This document shows, in pieces, positions 45,610 to 57,514 of a DNA stretch of 64,000 bases (positions are counted from its first letter, which is position 1; each line of letters begins with the position of its first letter). Position numbers and translations under genes: made by a program. The notes under the pieces are model-generated. The model made no database searches. It was not told where the DNA came from and saw only the letters and a program-made list of their open reading frames with translations. Source of the DNA: Taxillus chinensis (Eukaryota; Streptophyta; Magnoliopsida; Santalales; Loranthaceae); contig CM042089.1 in assembly GCA_023512835.1 (NCBI GenBank), forward strand, positions 48,103,504 to 48,167,503, read 5' to 3'.

Positions 45610-46713
45610 AGAGCTCCTGGTTGCTGCCAGGCGCCTTGCGTGGGTGGTCAGAGTCTCGTGGGTGGACGGCGTTCGGCTTGGGATCAGACTGTTGCCGCGT
45701 TGTTGCGTCTTACCTGAGGTAGGGGTTCTGTTCTTCCTAAGTCCTCCTCTGTCCTAGGGTTCTAGGGCAAACTATGGATTATAACCGTTTATATATACAT
45801 ATGTAATCCATATAGGTGTGATCTCCTATATGGATGTTGGCCTTCAATGGCAGTTTTTGGTAGGATTCTGGTGTTGGATGGTGTGCATATTAAGTGTTCG
45901 ATAAAATGCCTGTGTGGATATGTCTGTGTGAATATGCCTAGTATGTGTTTGATTTTATGCCTGGTGGGCTGTGCGAACTAAGTGTTTGGTATTATGCCTG
46001 TGAAAGTGTGTATGCTATGTGTTTGGTTTAATGCCTGTGTGACCTTGTATGCTGTGCTTGTGGAACCCGGTGGCTGTGGAAGCCCGGGACTGGAAATGTT
46101 AGCCTGTGTGGCTAAGCCTATATGGCCGTGGATATGTTAGTCTGTGTGGCTAAGCCTGAGAGGCTGTGGATATGTTAGCCTGTGTGGCTAAGCCTGAGTG
46201 GCTGTGGATTTGTTAGCCCATATGGCTAAGCCTGTATGGCTGTGGATAGGTCTGTGCCTTGTGAATGTGGAATCCTACTTGTTTACATTTTATTGTCACT
46301 ACACTGCACCTGAACACACTCATGTAGACGCTAGGAGAATGGGATGGGTTGGGGAGACATGATCCCTACTGAGCTGTGGTTGCTCACCCCTCCCTCTATG
46401 TTGTGTTTTCTTTCAGGAACATACAGGCGTTAGGTGGGACCCCAAGGTGGAAGACCTTATTTACTTTACTGTTTATGTTATTTTTATGGGAACTGATGTA
46501 ACCCCAGTGGGGATGGATTGAAAAGAGGACTCTGTTGTAATAAAGACTGATTTGGTTTGTGGACTGCTTTGATGAACTTTATTTTTTCTTGAATGTGTTG
46601 TGAATGTTTAAAATGTTAAATTCTTGATTTGTATCCTACCCCTTTGCCCTCTGTGTGGGTAAAAGGGGAGTCACGTACCGGTTTCCTTGGGTTGGAAAAT
46701 CCGGGGCGTGACA
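45007..46713 (+). repeat. 3' LTR of the LARD-like element
   Basis: 1,707 bases from tgtaaggacccg to gggcgtgaca. TATATAAG is at 45510-45517, and (GA)n at about 45572-45606. It closely matches the 5' LTR, suggesting recent insertion. Confidence 0.92.
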
Positions 46714-47939
46714 GGTAGAGAGACCTCTATGTTCAAAACCAATATCAGGAGCTGCTGTCATAGGGATTGGTTTTGGAGTTGGGTAATTAAAATTATTAAT
46801 TTGAGGAATAGGATATGGGGGAGAATGGTCTTCTGACTTTGTAAGAACAAGACACTTTGAGGTGTTTCAGGGACAATCTTTGAAGAGGATGGTTGTTCCT
46901 GTTTTGGAGTTTTGGGAATATCCGAGGAAGTAAGACATTGTTCAAGGTTATTTAATTTTGTTTTAAGATGAAATAATAACTCAGATTTTGACTGGTCAAA
47001 CTCTTGTTGACTATCTTTGGATATTTGAAATGGTTTAAAAATGGGAGTTCGAATGTTTGAGTGTGGAAGGATATTATTTTGTGGTGTAATTTTTGTTAAT
47101 TGTGTTACAATTGTTTGTAAATGAGCATTGGTAAAATTATTTTGTTGGACTATATTACGGAGATTTGTACTAGTATCATGACTAGGATGTTTGTAGGGAG
47201 TAGCGTCTACCTTTTGATTGTAGTAAGGAATCTTAATGGATCTAAAAGGAGGATGGATAGATTTAATTGTGGTGTTATTATCAGAGAGTTCCCAAGTTGG
47301 ATGTAATGGTTCATGGAGTTTGGAGTTGTTGAGTTCCCATTCGGGTATTTGAGGATGAAATATGGGTGTAATAGTTTTAAAAGGATAATTAATAAAATTT
47401 TCAGAAGCATAAATTTCAAACCAATCAAAAAATGGGATTTGGATATTATGATTTTGGAGAAAAGAATAAAACTTGGTTTGAATTTCTTGACGCGTACTAT
47501 TAAAATGTTTAAAAAACCAATTTTGTTTTTGTTCATTATGTTGGGAGTAAAAGTCATCATGAAGTTGTTGTTTGTTAATTTTAATTGGGATTTGTAAAAC
47601 ATTTAATTCATTTTGGATGTTTTCAGTAAAAGCAGAGAAAGATGGAGAAGGTGGAGAAGAATGATTTGAGTTATTTGGAGAAGAAGGTGATTGTGGACTT
47701 TTTTGGTTTAGGTAGTTCTGGTTGGTAAAGTGGTCTTTGTATTTGGGATCTATATTCGACGTTTTGGAAGGAGGTGGATAATCTAGGCCTATGGGGAAGA
47801 TTAGATGTAGAAAGTCGAGGGGGGGATAATTTAATGGAAGGCATATGGAAAGTTGTAGAGGTGGATGTGGAGCCGACATCAGAGAATCTTGAAGAAGAGG
47901 ATCGTTTGAATTGAAGTTTGACATCAGGTACTAATAGAG
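46714..47939 (-). pseudogene. Coat-protein module, arm B, N-terminal part
   Basis: Continuation of 33793-35841 beyond the retrotransposon. It keeps the ILFFDWFE-equivalent motif (here IPFFDWFE) and the Pro/Ser-rich head. The frame used by the head in arm A is interrupted here by one extra base in an A run near 47702, and another shift lies near 46850. The segment 47895-47939 continues into the movement-protein/coat junction lacking in arm A. Confidence 0.8.
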
Positions 47940-48017
47940 GCTCCAACATTGGTATTACTGTTCATAGTCCAAATGTATATATACATTAGAGCCTATCAGT
48001 AGGGCCCTCCATTACTA

Positions 48018-48050
<33 letters not shown>

Positions 48051-48460
48051 GTGTAGAGGTGGATGTGGTACCAATGTATATTTTTACAGGAGAAAGCAGG
48101 TAGCACCTCCATTCGTAAAAGTACCTCCATTCTTCAAGATTCTCTGATGTCGGTTCCACATCCACCTCTACAACTTTCTATATATATATATATATATAAA
48201 AGTACCTGATAGGCTCCATTACTAATGGCGATATATTTGGACTAGTAATATATATATATATATACTAGTATACATTGGTACCACATTACTAAAAACTACC
48301 GGATACGCTATAAAAAATATACATTGGTACCACATCCACCTCTACAGTGGAAAGGCTCTGATACCTGAAGTTTGACATCAGGTACCTTTACGGTACTAAT
48401 GGGTAAACGCTGCATTAAGGAATGGAGCCTATCAGGTATATATATATATATTATATAAAA
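47940..48460. other. Scrambled filler DNA at the right border of arm B
   Basis: It holds a plus-orientation duplicate (about 48007-48178) of the left border block 17451-17610, including the first viral bases of arm A. It also holds short pieces matching the primer-site area (48354-48363, 'ggctctgata'), the leader end ('ggatacgctata'), and arm B's own end ('gaagtttgacatcaggtac', repeated at 48366-48386). Stretches of TA lie between. Junctions share gtac or similar microhomology. Confidence 0.7.
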
Positions 48461-49200
48461 AATTTTATTGCAATTCTATACATTAGAGCAGTGATATGGA
48501 AGAAAAAAGTAAAAATAATTTAACTTAATGCATAAGTTAGAAAATTTAACATAAATTTACAAAATTAAAATAGATAAAATGTTTAAATTTAAAATATTAA
48601 ATATTAAATCATGCTTACAGTCTAACAAGTTACATATATTAAATGGTATAAAAAATTTCATTTAATATTTTAAATGTTAAAGACTTTTAAACTTTAATTA
48701 AAAGTTAACTTACTCACGAAGTCGACGCGAGAAGGCAACGCGAACAGAGAAGGTGACGAAGAAGGCAACGGAGATGGCAATAGTCGGCGATAACGACGGT
48801 GATGGCAAGGGGGAGAGAGAGTAGCAGCTTCATCGAAACATGTGGAGGCTTCATTGAACGGTGTCGAGGCTTCGTCAGCTTATCATCATCATGGAGGCTT
48901 CGTCGAATGGCATGGCGGCTTCGTCTTCGTCGGGGGGCTTCATCGAACGGCGAGGAGGCATCATTCAGTCGGTGATCTGCTTTGTCTATTCGTTTGTTCG
49001 TCAAACCTAGCAGAGCTTCATCGTGCGGAGCCTGCGTCACTCACGGTAAGAAATAAACAAGGCACAAAACGTTGTCGTTTTATGCCTTGTACTGATTTAA
49101 AAAAAATAGGACGCCACAGCGCTCGCCATGGCGTCACCTGGCGACTTGGGTGAGTGCCTTTTTGCTTATGGGTGAGGCGATCAGCCGCTCAAAGGGTCAC
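48461..49200. other. Interior of the hAT-like element, right part
   Basis: AT-rich to about 48710, then GC-rich with 'cttcgtcg/cttcatcg' repeats and 'ggcgtcacctggcgac'. It joins in style to 59477-59526 across the chromovirus insertion. ORFs at 48714-49153 are repeat translations without domain support. Confidence 0.5.
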
Positions 49201-49589
49201 TATAAAGACTCGTATTTGGGTAGTTTTGAGAGATAGCCATTCTATGGGCATGCAACTATCTGGACGGTAGTGTAGTCGTCGATGTGAGCATTTTGACTGT
49301 ACTTGGGCCCGATTCCAAGTCGGGGCCCCGTTTGACCCGATTGTTGACTTTTTGGGTTTATTAGTTGACTTTGCATTTGGGTGGTCATGTGGGTGTGATA
49401 TTATTTGAATAGTGTTATGCTCGTCATTTCGAGCGTTTTGACTGTAATTTAACTCAATTTGGAGTTCGGGACCTTGGAGGTCAATTTTTGTGTTGGGAGG
49501 TGACTAGGTCAGTTATTGGTCAATGACTGGCAGAAATATAAATAGCAGAAAAAAGAAAGAGCTTTCACTTTACGCTATCACGTTTGTGC

Positions 49590-49649
<60 letters not shown>

Positions 49650-51590
49650 TTGAAGCTTGGTGCCTTGGCGATTTGGGTTCGTGGAGCTCAAAGAATCACT
49701 CCAGGCAGGTGTCCTTAAACTCCTTATTTTGATTCTGTTTTGGATCTGCACGAATTTATCATGACTTATGAAATTAAGCATGAACCTTAGATTTTGGGGG
49801 AAATCCATTTCTGGATTAGATCTAATGGTTTAGCATAAGATCTGTGGTTAAGAACTGATTTAGATCATTGTATAGATGTGTTTATGTGATTTTGGGGGTG
49901 TATAACTGTGTATTTCATAATGGTTGAGAAGTCAACCATGGAAATCTGGGTTTAGATCTAGATTTATCGAATCTGCAATTATATGTGCGTATTTTTGTTG
50001 TTACTGTGGGATTTAGAGGCATTCTGGACGCGTTTTGAGGTAGAAATGGTCGTCTGTCACGTAAAACGTGTGTTTGGGAGCGTTTGGGGGTCGCTGGGTT
50101 GGTTCCAGACGAAGAACAGGTGAAAACGATGATGAACAGTACCCTGGGCGCATTATTGGGTCGAAATGATGAAGATCCGAAGTTCTGGGTCGTAGGGTCG
50201 TAGTTCGTAGACTCGTAGTTGGTAGACCCATAGTTCGGAGGTTCGTAGTTCGTAGTTCGTAGTCCGAAGGTCGAAGATCGAAGACCCGCTTCGAGTCTTC
50301 GAGGCACGCTACACAGCTACGAGTCGCAACTCCAGCTACGAGTCTCCGAGGCGCGCTGCAGTTCTGCGCTACGAGTCGCAGCTCCAACAGTGTAACTGGA
50401 CACTGGATTGCACTAGACTGGACCATTTACATTGTAACCTATAAAGTATTATGATACTTAAGTTACAATGTAAATAACGAAATACCCCCCATTTGGATTC
50501 AAAGAAAAATACTAGAAAATTAAATTCTCACTCTGTCAAAATGTGAAAATTGGGATTTAGTGTAAAATCTCGGAAAAATCCAGTTTTTTGTAAAGGTGAA
50601 TTTTTGGAAAGTGAGGTTAGACATCTCAGAAAAATCCCCAAAAATCAGATTATCTTAGTTGTGATATAGAGACCCAATACCGGGACTTTTTATTACAAGA
50701 AAATAACTGCTATGGGTATCTCCTTCCTTAGTCAAGGAATGAGGATCAACTTGTGAAGACTAGCTACAGTTCTAAAGGGAGTGTTGTACACCTTAAGACC
50801 ATACTAGTGTTGGTATGTTGGGTTGCGGATTTGGGACTTGGGTTCCATGACTTGTTGGGTTCTCACCGTGGTGCACCGATGGTGTTATGGGGTTGATGTG
50901 GCAGGCATATGCGCCGATGGCAGCCTGTGTGGCGACCGTGGCCGGGCATATTGCACCGTGGACAGGCTAAGGCTTAAGTGAGCCGTTGAGCTCGTGGAGC
51001 TAGGGCCGAGTGCCCCGAGCTGGGATCCCATAGAGGATCGTGGACGGTCGTCTGTATGGGCGGGCTGGGTCCTGATGTTTCTTTGCGAGCGAGTCCGATG
51101 ATTGTGCACACTACACGGTGCACGAGTACACGAGCATGTAGCATAGACTTGTATGTTTGCATGATGTGGAGTATTGGGGTCACCTACGAGCTTGTCGCTC
51201 ACTCCTACTTGTTATTTCCCTTTTTCGGGTGTGACCCGAGACTAGTGGAGGACTGTCTTCCAGGAGGACGTGCCCACTACTCGATGTATGAGTCTTGTAT
51301 TTTGTATTGTATTATGTGTTGTATCCCGGACATGGGTCCGTGGATAGTTGTATTTGCATACTGTTTATGATGTGATGTTTGTATGACTGTTTGACTCATT
51401 GTATGCATGATGATATATGGGAAGGTACAGGATTACCCTTGATGTATGACTGTACATGGTTGCATATTTGAGACAGCACCCATAGTGTAGTCTCCATTGA
51501 TGCTAGTCACCAACCCCTTGACCTTTCGGGTGCAGGCAAGGGTAAGTCATGTTCCTAGTTCTAGGTTCCCTGGAATTTGGGGGCGGGACA
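49201..51590 (+). repeat. 5' LTR of the chromovirus
   Basis: Starts tataaagactcg where the 3' LTR has tgtaaagactcg, so the terminal TG has mutated to TA. TATAAATA is at 49537-49544, (GA)n at 49592-49640, and a GTAGTTC-type minisatellite at about 50190-50290 followed by 'ctacgagtc' repeats. It ends gggcgggaca (gggcgtgaca in the 3' LTR). Confidence 0.92.
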
Positions 51591-51593
51591 AGT

Positions 51594-51605
51594 TGGTATC
51601 AGAGC
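51594..51605 (+). promoter_or_regulatory. tRNA-Met primer-binding site of the chromovirus
   Basis: TGGTATCAGAGC three bases after the 5' LTR. Confidence 0.92.
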
Positions 51606-51842
51606 TTAGTCTAGTGGACCTAGGTTAGTGAGGGTGGTTAATTGATTTCATGTGACTTGGAAAACTGTAGGGAGGGCGCCTGATCAACGCAGTCCTTACA
51701 TGTGTTTTAGGTTATTTTGGTGTCAGTTAGATCATCCTAGGGGCATACATGGGGATGGGGTGCATTGCTAGTGGTATGCTTGTGTGCATGTAGGGCACTA
51801 GTTTGTCCTTATGTGTGGGATATTATTGCATTTGGTGCCAGG

Positions 51843-53190
51843 ATGGCACGTGGCCGTGAGAGCCAGGACTTGAGTGTGGTGTACCCTGAGGGGGGACACG
51901 ATGCTATATGCATGGTTGTGGACCTACGGGTCGTGTGGTGAGAACCTACGAGTCGAATGTGCCTTTAATGGCATTTTATGCTAGCGATACTAGTATTGAT
52001 CGTTTGTTGTTTGTTGTTGTGGCCGGTGCGATGGCACCACCAAGGAGAGTTGTCCAAGGCCAAGGCCCGGCAAAGGAGCCCATGATAGAGTCGGGACACC
52101 AAGGGCAAGGCACCCGCAACAGAGATCGTTAGCTCCCGTTGTGGGACCTAATTTGGCTCAGGGTGTTGATTCGATTGCGGGAGGCCATGTAGGGTATGCG
52201 GGGGCTCGATGAGGGATATGGCTAGAGAGGTGGATGAGCTGAAGAGACAACGGCAGCCTCGGCGGCCGCCACGGCCTTAGCAACAGGGGGCGAGGGTGGT
52301 GTAGGATGTGCACCAGCAAGGAGGTCGTGATAGAGCCGGCACGACGAGGAGTGGACTGGGCGCACGATTTTTGAAACATGCACCCAGGACTTTTGAGGAT
52401 GGTTCACGGCCAGAGACAGCCAAGGACTGGATTAGATGGACAGAGGACATCTTTGAGATGATTGGGGTGCCAGATGAGGAGCGGGTGCGAGTGGCGACGC
52501 ACTATCTGTTAGGTATCCCACGCAGGTGGTGGGACTCCACGAGAGCTGTCCATGGTAGCCAGATGAGCTGGAGAGAGTTTGTTGAGCGCTTCTTTGAGGA
52601 GTATTTTCCCAGCTCGATACAGTATGCCCGACGGAGAGAGTATTATGAGCTTCAGCAGGGTAGCCAAATGGTGGGTGAGTATATGCAAGCCTTCATAGAT
52701 TTAGGGTGGTTTGCTCTTGAGGCTTAGGAAAACGAAGCCCGTAAGACGCAGGATTTTATTCAGGGCTTGAGGCCATCTCTGAAAAGACAGTTGAACCGAT
52801 GCGATTGACCGATTCTGGGAGGCGGTCGACAAGGCACTCATTATTGAGCGAGGACAAGATCAGGCGAGAGCCCGAGGCCGGGTGGTTTGGCAGGTGCGAG
52901 CAAGAAAAGGCAGAGTGGGGAGAGCAGGTCTTGCTCGGCTGAGGAGGCAGGTGCGAGAGGGTTTCCGGCCCAGGTGGTGGGACCCCGTGAGAGTTTAGCC
53001 AGTCGGAGGTCAGGTACTTGTTGGAGTTGTGGTTTGACCGGACATTTGTCGAGAGACTGCTCGAGGAAAAGGATGACATGCTTCCAATGCGGGAAGGTGG
53101 GACATGGAGCTAGGGAATGTGTTACCCTTAGCTCGACCAGCAGTGTAGGCCCTCGTCCGAGAGAGCAGGGATAGAGGAGTGGGGCTTCAT
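51843..53190 (+). pseudogene. Chromovirus gag
   Basis: The first ATG (51843, MARGRESQD) closes after about 30 codons. The Retrotrans_gag core is at 52308-52727 (WIRWTEDIFEMIGVPDEERV, RRWWDSTR, FFEEYFPSSI), ending at a TAG. After more frame changes come two CCHC knuckles, CWSCGLTGHLSRDC and CFQCGKVGHGAREC (53019-53120). Gag forms the particle and binds RNA; this copy is broken in at least three places. Confidence 0.85.
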
Positions 53191-53294
53191 CTCAGAGGTC
53201 GGTGCCGCCGGCACAGAGCACGCAAACGCGACCTGCGGTGTAGCAGCCTCAGCGGGAGGCACAGGATCATGTTGATCAGCGGGGCAAGGCCCCA

Positions 53295-56200
53295 ATGGGC
53301 CAGGCTAGTGGCAGTGGGCCACGAGGGAGGACTTTTGCCCTTACCAGCAGAGAGGCAGAGGTTCCACCAGTGGACGAGGCAGGAGCAGGACCTTCAGTGG
53401 TGAGAGGTACCATTATCATTTCTCATACTATCTGTTCAGTTTTGATTGATACTAGTGCTACCCATTCTTTTATTTTGTATGCTACAGTGGTTGGCTTGGA
53501 GTTAGACCAGGAGACAGTTAGTCAGTCTCTGATGGTTACTTCACCTTTGGGTGGAATTGTGATACTTGAGAGTATCTGTCATGCTTGTCAGGTAACACTT
53601 GGGGGTGTTAACCTATTGTGTGATTTGTATATCATGGAGTTAGATGATTTTGATGTTATCCAGGGTATGGATTGGTTGGTCTCCGTGGAGGCCAAGATTG
53701 ATTGTTTTCGAGGGCGTGTGACGTTCCTCACGCCAGAGGGCACGCGGGGTGTCTTTGTGGGTGAGTGGACTGAGGAGGCATGCAGGTTGGGACCTTTGAG
53801 GCATGGGTGGGGTGATGTGACCCACCAGTTAGCCAGCTTGACGTTGGTTGACAGGAGGAGAGAGGGGAATGCTGTTTTGCCACCCATTGTAGATTAGGTC
53901 CCGAATGTGTTTCCCGGGGACTTGGTCAGTTTGCCATCCGTGAGGGAGGTAGAGTTTTCGATTGAGTTGTTTCCAGGGACAATACCGATCAGGTTAGCGG
54001 CCTACAGGATGGCACCGACAGAGCTTAGAGAGCTCAAGAGACAGATAGATGATCTATTGGCACGAGGCTTTATTAGGCGGAGTAGCTCACCGTGGGGCAC
54101 TCCAGTGTTGTTCGCCAAGAAGGCGGATGGTTCACTTCGGCTGTGTATAGACTACCGGAAGCTGAACCAGGTGACTGTGAAGAATAGGTATCCCTTGCAG
54201 AGGATCGATGATCTGTTCGATCAGTTTCGAGGTGCGAGATAGTTTTCCAAGATAGACTTGAGATTTGGATACCATCAGTTGAGGGTTAGGGAGGCAGATA
54301 TCCCTAAGACCGCGTTCAGTTGTCATTATGGGCATTATGAGTGGCTTGTGATGCCGTTTGGGCTCATGAATGCTCCAACGGTGTTTATGGGATTGATGAA
54401 CCATGTGTTTGCTCGATATTTAGATATGTTCGTTGTGGTGTTCATCGACGATATTTTGGTCTATTCAGCGACTAAGAGGGAGCATGAGGAGCATTTGTAG
54501 GTTATGTTGCAAACCTTGTGGGAGCACCGGTTGTACGTGAAGTTCACGAAATGTGACTTCTGGTTGCAACAGGTGCACTTCTTGGGGCATGTGGTATCTT
54601 CGGAGGGTATCATAGTGGATCCTAAGAAGATCGAGGCGGTTATGTCGTGGAAGAGGCCCACGAATGTGTTTGAGATTCATAGCTTCCTTGGTTTGGCAGC
54701 TACTATTGGAGGTATGTGGAGGATTTTTCCCGGTTGGCAGCTCCTATGACACACCTGACGAGGAAGGGAGTTCCTTTTGTTTGGTCTGATGCGTGTGAGA
54801 GTGCTTTCATGGAGCTAAAGGCACGATTGACCTCAGCACCTATCTTGATTCTCCCACAAGAGGGTGTGCCTTTTGAGGTGTATTGTGATGCTTCCAGGGT
54901 GGGACTGGGTTGTGTGTTGATGTAGGCTCGACAGGTGATTGCTTATGGATCTAGGCAGTTGAGATCAAATGAGCAGAACTATCCCACATATGATTTGGAG
55001 TTGGGCTCAGTGATCTTTCCTTTAAAGAACCGGCAAGATTATCTCCTTGGGGAGAAATTTGTGTTATATATGGACCACAAGAGCTTGCAGTATATCTTTT
55101 CTCAGCGAGACCTGAACCTTAGGCAGAGGCGGTGGGTGAAGTACCTGCAGCAGTTTCAATTTGATATGATGTACACCCCTGGGAATGGTAATGTGGTGGC
55201 AGATGCTTTGAGTAGGAAGAGCAGGGCCGTGGTGGCGGATTGTGCCATAAAGGAATGGGAGATGATGGGTCAGCTGGCAGCGATGAGGTTGCAGATGGTG
55301 ACCAGCGAGGGGCGAGGGATCCTCAGTGTTGTTGTCACAGTCCCTGAGTTACTGCGTGGGATCATAGAGGATCAGCTGGGGGACGTTGATTGTGAGGTCC
55401 TCAAGGACAGGATTCAGACTGGGCAGACATCTTCTAATTGGACTGAGGATGCAGAGCATATATTGAGGTATAGGGATCGACTGATAGTTCCCACTTCTCT
55501 TCAGGAGGAAGTTCTTCAAAAATTTCACCAGTCGAGGTTAGCTGCACATCCTGGTGGAACCAAGATGTAACATGCCGTGAGGAGGCAGTATTGGTGGCCA
55601 GGCCTGAAGAAGGCTGTTGCTGATTTTGTGAGGAGGTGTTTGACCTGTCAGCAGGTTAAGGCAAAGCACCTGAGGTCAACTGGTAAGTTGCTGTCATTGC
55701 CAGTGCCAGAGTGGAAATGGGACCATGTAGCCATGGATTTTGTCACTGGACTTCCTCGTTCTAGGGGACACGACACTATATGGGTTATTGTGGACCGGTT
55801 GACCAAATTATCGCATTTTATTCCGATTCGGGAGATAGACCCAGTGAGAACTTTGGGACAGAGGTACCTTGAAATTATTGTGCGGTTGCATGGAGTCCCA
55901 TTGTCTATTGTATCTGATCGGGATGCGAGGTTCACCTCTCAGTTTTGGAGACAGATTCGCGCGAGCTTTGGGTACTAGGGTGAACCTCAGTACAGCCTTT
56001 CATCCGCAGACGGATGGTCAGTCGGAGCGGACGATTCAGACACTCGAGGATATGTTGCATTGCCTGTGTCCTAGATTTTGGAGGTTGTTGGGAGACTCAC
56101 CTTCCTTTGGTGGAGTTCTCTTACAACAATAGTTATCAGGCCACGATTGGGATGGCTCCGTATGAGGCGCTGTATGGGCAGCCTTGTAGATCACCTTTGT

Positions 56201-56784
56201 GTTGGGCTCAGACGGGAGAGACAGCGGTTCTCGGTCCTGATATGGTTCGAGAAACCACGGAGATAGTGCAGCTGATTCGACAGCGGATGTTGACAGCGCA
56301 GAGTAGGCAGAAGTCCTACGCGGACCAGAGGCGTCGACCCTTTCAGTTTGAGGTGGGTGATCGTGTATTTTTGCGGGTTTCACCGCGTCGAGGGCATTGG
56401 AGGTTTGGGCATGGATACAAACTTTCCCCTTATTTTGTGGGGCTGTTTGAGATTGTTGCCACCGTGGGCACAGTGGCTTACCGATTAGCTTTGCCACCAG
56501 AGTTGGCGCGAGTACATGTTGTGTTTCATGTGTCTCAATTGAGACGGTATCACCCAGATCCTTCTCATGTGTTGGACTATCGTGAGATAAACTTGGCTGA
56601 TGATGGTGCCGTTGTTGAGATGCCGGCACAGATTTTGGACAGGCGGGACCAGGTCTTGCGGGGCAAGACGATCCCACTAGTTTGGGTGTTATGGCGACAC
56701 CGAGGCATGGAGGAGCAGACTTGGGAGAAAGAGAGCCAGATGCGGGTTCTTCATCCTGAGCTGTTCGAGGACGATCAGTCCTGA
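53295..56784 (+). pseudogene. Chromovirus pol: protease, RT, RNase H, integrase, chromodomain-like tail
   Basis: The protease (53295-53897) has DTSATHSF where active copies have a DTGATHSF-type site. RT runs from 53907 with [20 protein letters not shown], a TAG at 54240-54242, and FIDDILVYS near 54440. RNase H lies in 54716-55230. Integrase has an HHCC zinc finger (about 55517-55660) cut by TAA at 55568, then DFVTGLPRS, SDRDARFTSQFW and TDGQSERTIQTLED in shifting frames. The GPY/F module reads SPYFVGLFEI, where SPRFIGPFEI is usual. A chromodomain-like tail ends at TGA 56782. Multiple stops and frameshifts make it inactive. Confidence 0.9.
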
Positions 56785-57019
56785 GGTGGGGAGGATATGA
56801 GGACCTTCCCTGAGGTATGAGTTATGTTTTATGCATTTGTTTTGCAATTGTTGTTTGAGATACGGTTTAGCTTGTTGTTGTTTGATTTTGTCAGCCCTTT
56901 TGGCTGCATTGCACATGTGTGATCAGTGATCATGTTTTATGTTTTGTTGTTGGGACATTGAGCTTGAATTTTGCTATGTCTTTTGGGCATGTGTTTTATT
57001 TTCGAGGACAAAAAGTCCT

Positions 57020-57032
57020 AAGGGGGGTAGGA
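57020..57032 (+). promoter_or_regulatory. Polypurine tract of the chromovirus
   Basis: aaggggggtagga next to the 3' LTR, preceded by ttcgaggacaaaaagtcct. Confidence 0.85.
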
Positions 57033-57452
57033 TGTAAAGACTCGTATTTGGGTAGTTTTGAGAGATAGCCATTCCATGGGCATGAAACTATCTGGACGGT
57101 AGTGTAGTCGTTGATGAGAGCATTTTGACTATACCTGGGCCCGATTCCAAGTCGGGGCTCCGTTTGACCCGATTGTTGACTTTTTGGGGTTTATTAGTTG
57201 ACTTTGCGTTTGGGCGGTCATATGAGTGTGATATTATTTGAATAGTGTTGTGCTCGTCATTTCGAGCGTTTTGACTGTAATTTGACTCAATTTGGAGTTC
57301 GGGACCTTGGAGGTCAATTTTTGTGTTGGGAGGTTAATTATTGACTAAGTCAATGATTGACTAGGTCAGTTATTGGTTAATGACTGGCAGAAATATAAAT
57401 AGCAGAAAAAAAAAAGAGAAAGAGCTTTCACTTTACGCTATCACGTTTGTGC

Positions 57453-57514
<62 letters not shown>

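Larger units (their letters stand above)
35842..46713 (+). mobile_element. Non-autonomous LTR retrotransposon (LARD-like, chromovirus group)
   Basis: The 5' LTR begins tgtaaggacccg and the 3' LTR ends ccggggcgtgaca. Identical 5-mers ggtag flank the element (35837-35841 and 46714-46718), interrupting the viral coat-protein module. A PBS and a polypurine tract are present. The ~5.7-kb interior has degenerate gag zinc knuckles but no recognisable protease, RT, RNase H or integrase. Mobilisation would need enzymes from another element; the chromovirus at 49201 uses the same primer site and similar LTR ends. Confidence 0.85.
27938..47939 (-). mobile_element. Endogenous pararetrovirus, arm B, inverted and split by a retrotransposon
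   Basis: This is the same unit as arm A on the opposite strand: 27938-35841 plus 46714-47939, interrupted by the element at 35842-46713. Order on the minus strand is coat protein-protease module, promoter/leader, RT module, unknown ORF. It extends about 43 bases further into the movement-protein/coat junction than arm A. Similarity to arm A is high along its length, with scattered private stops and indels. Confidence 0.88.
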
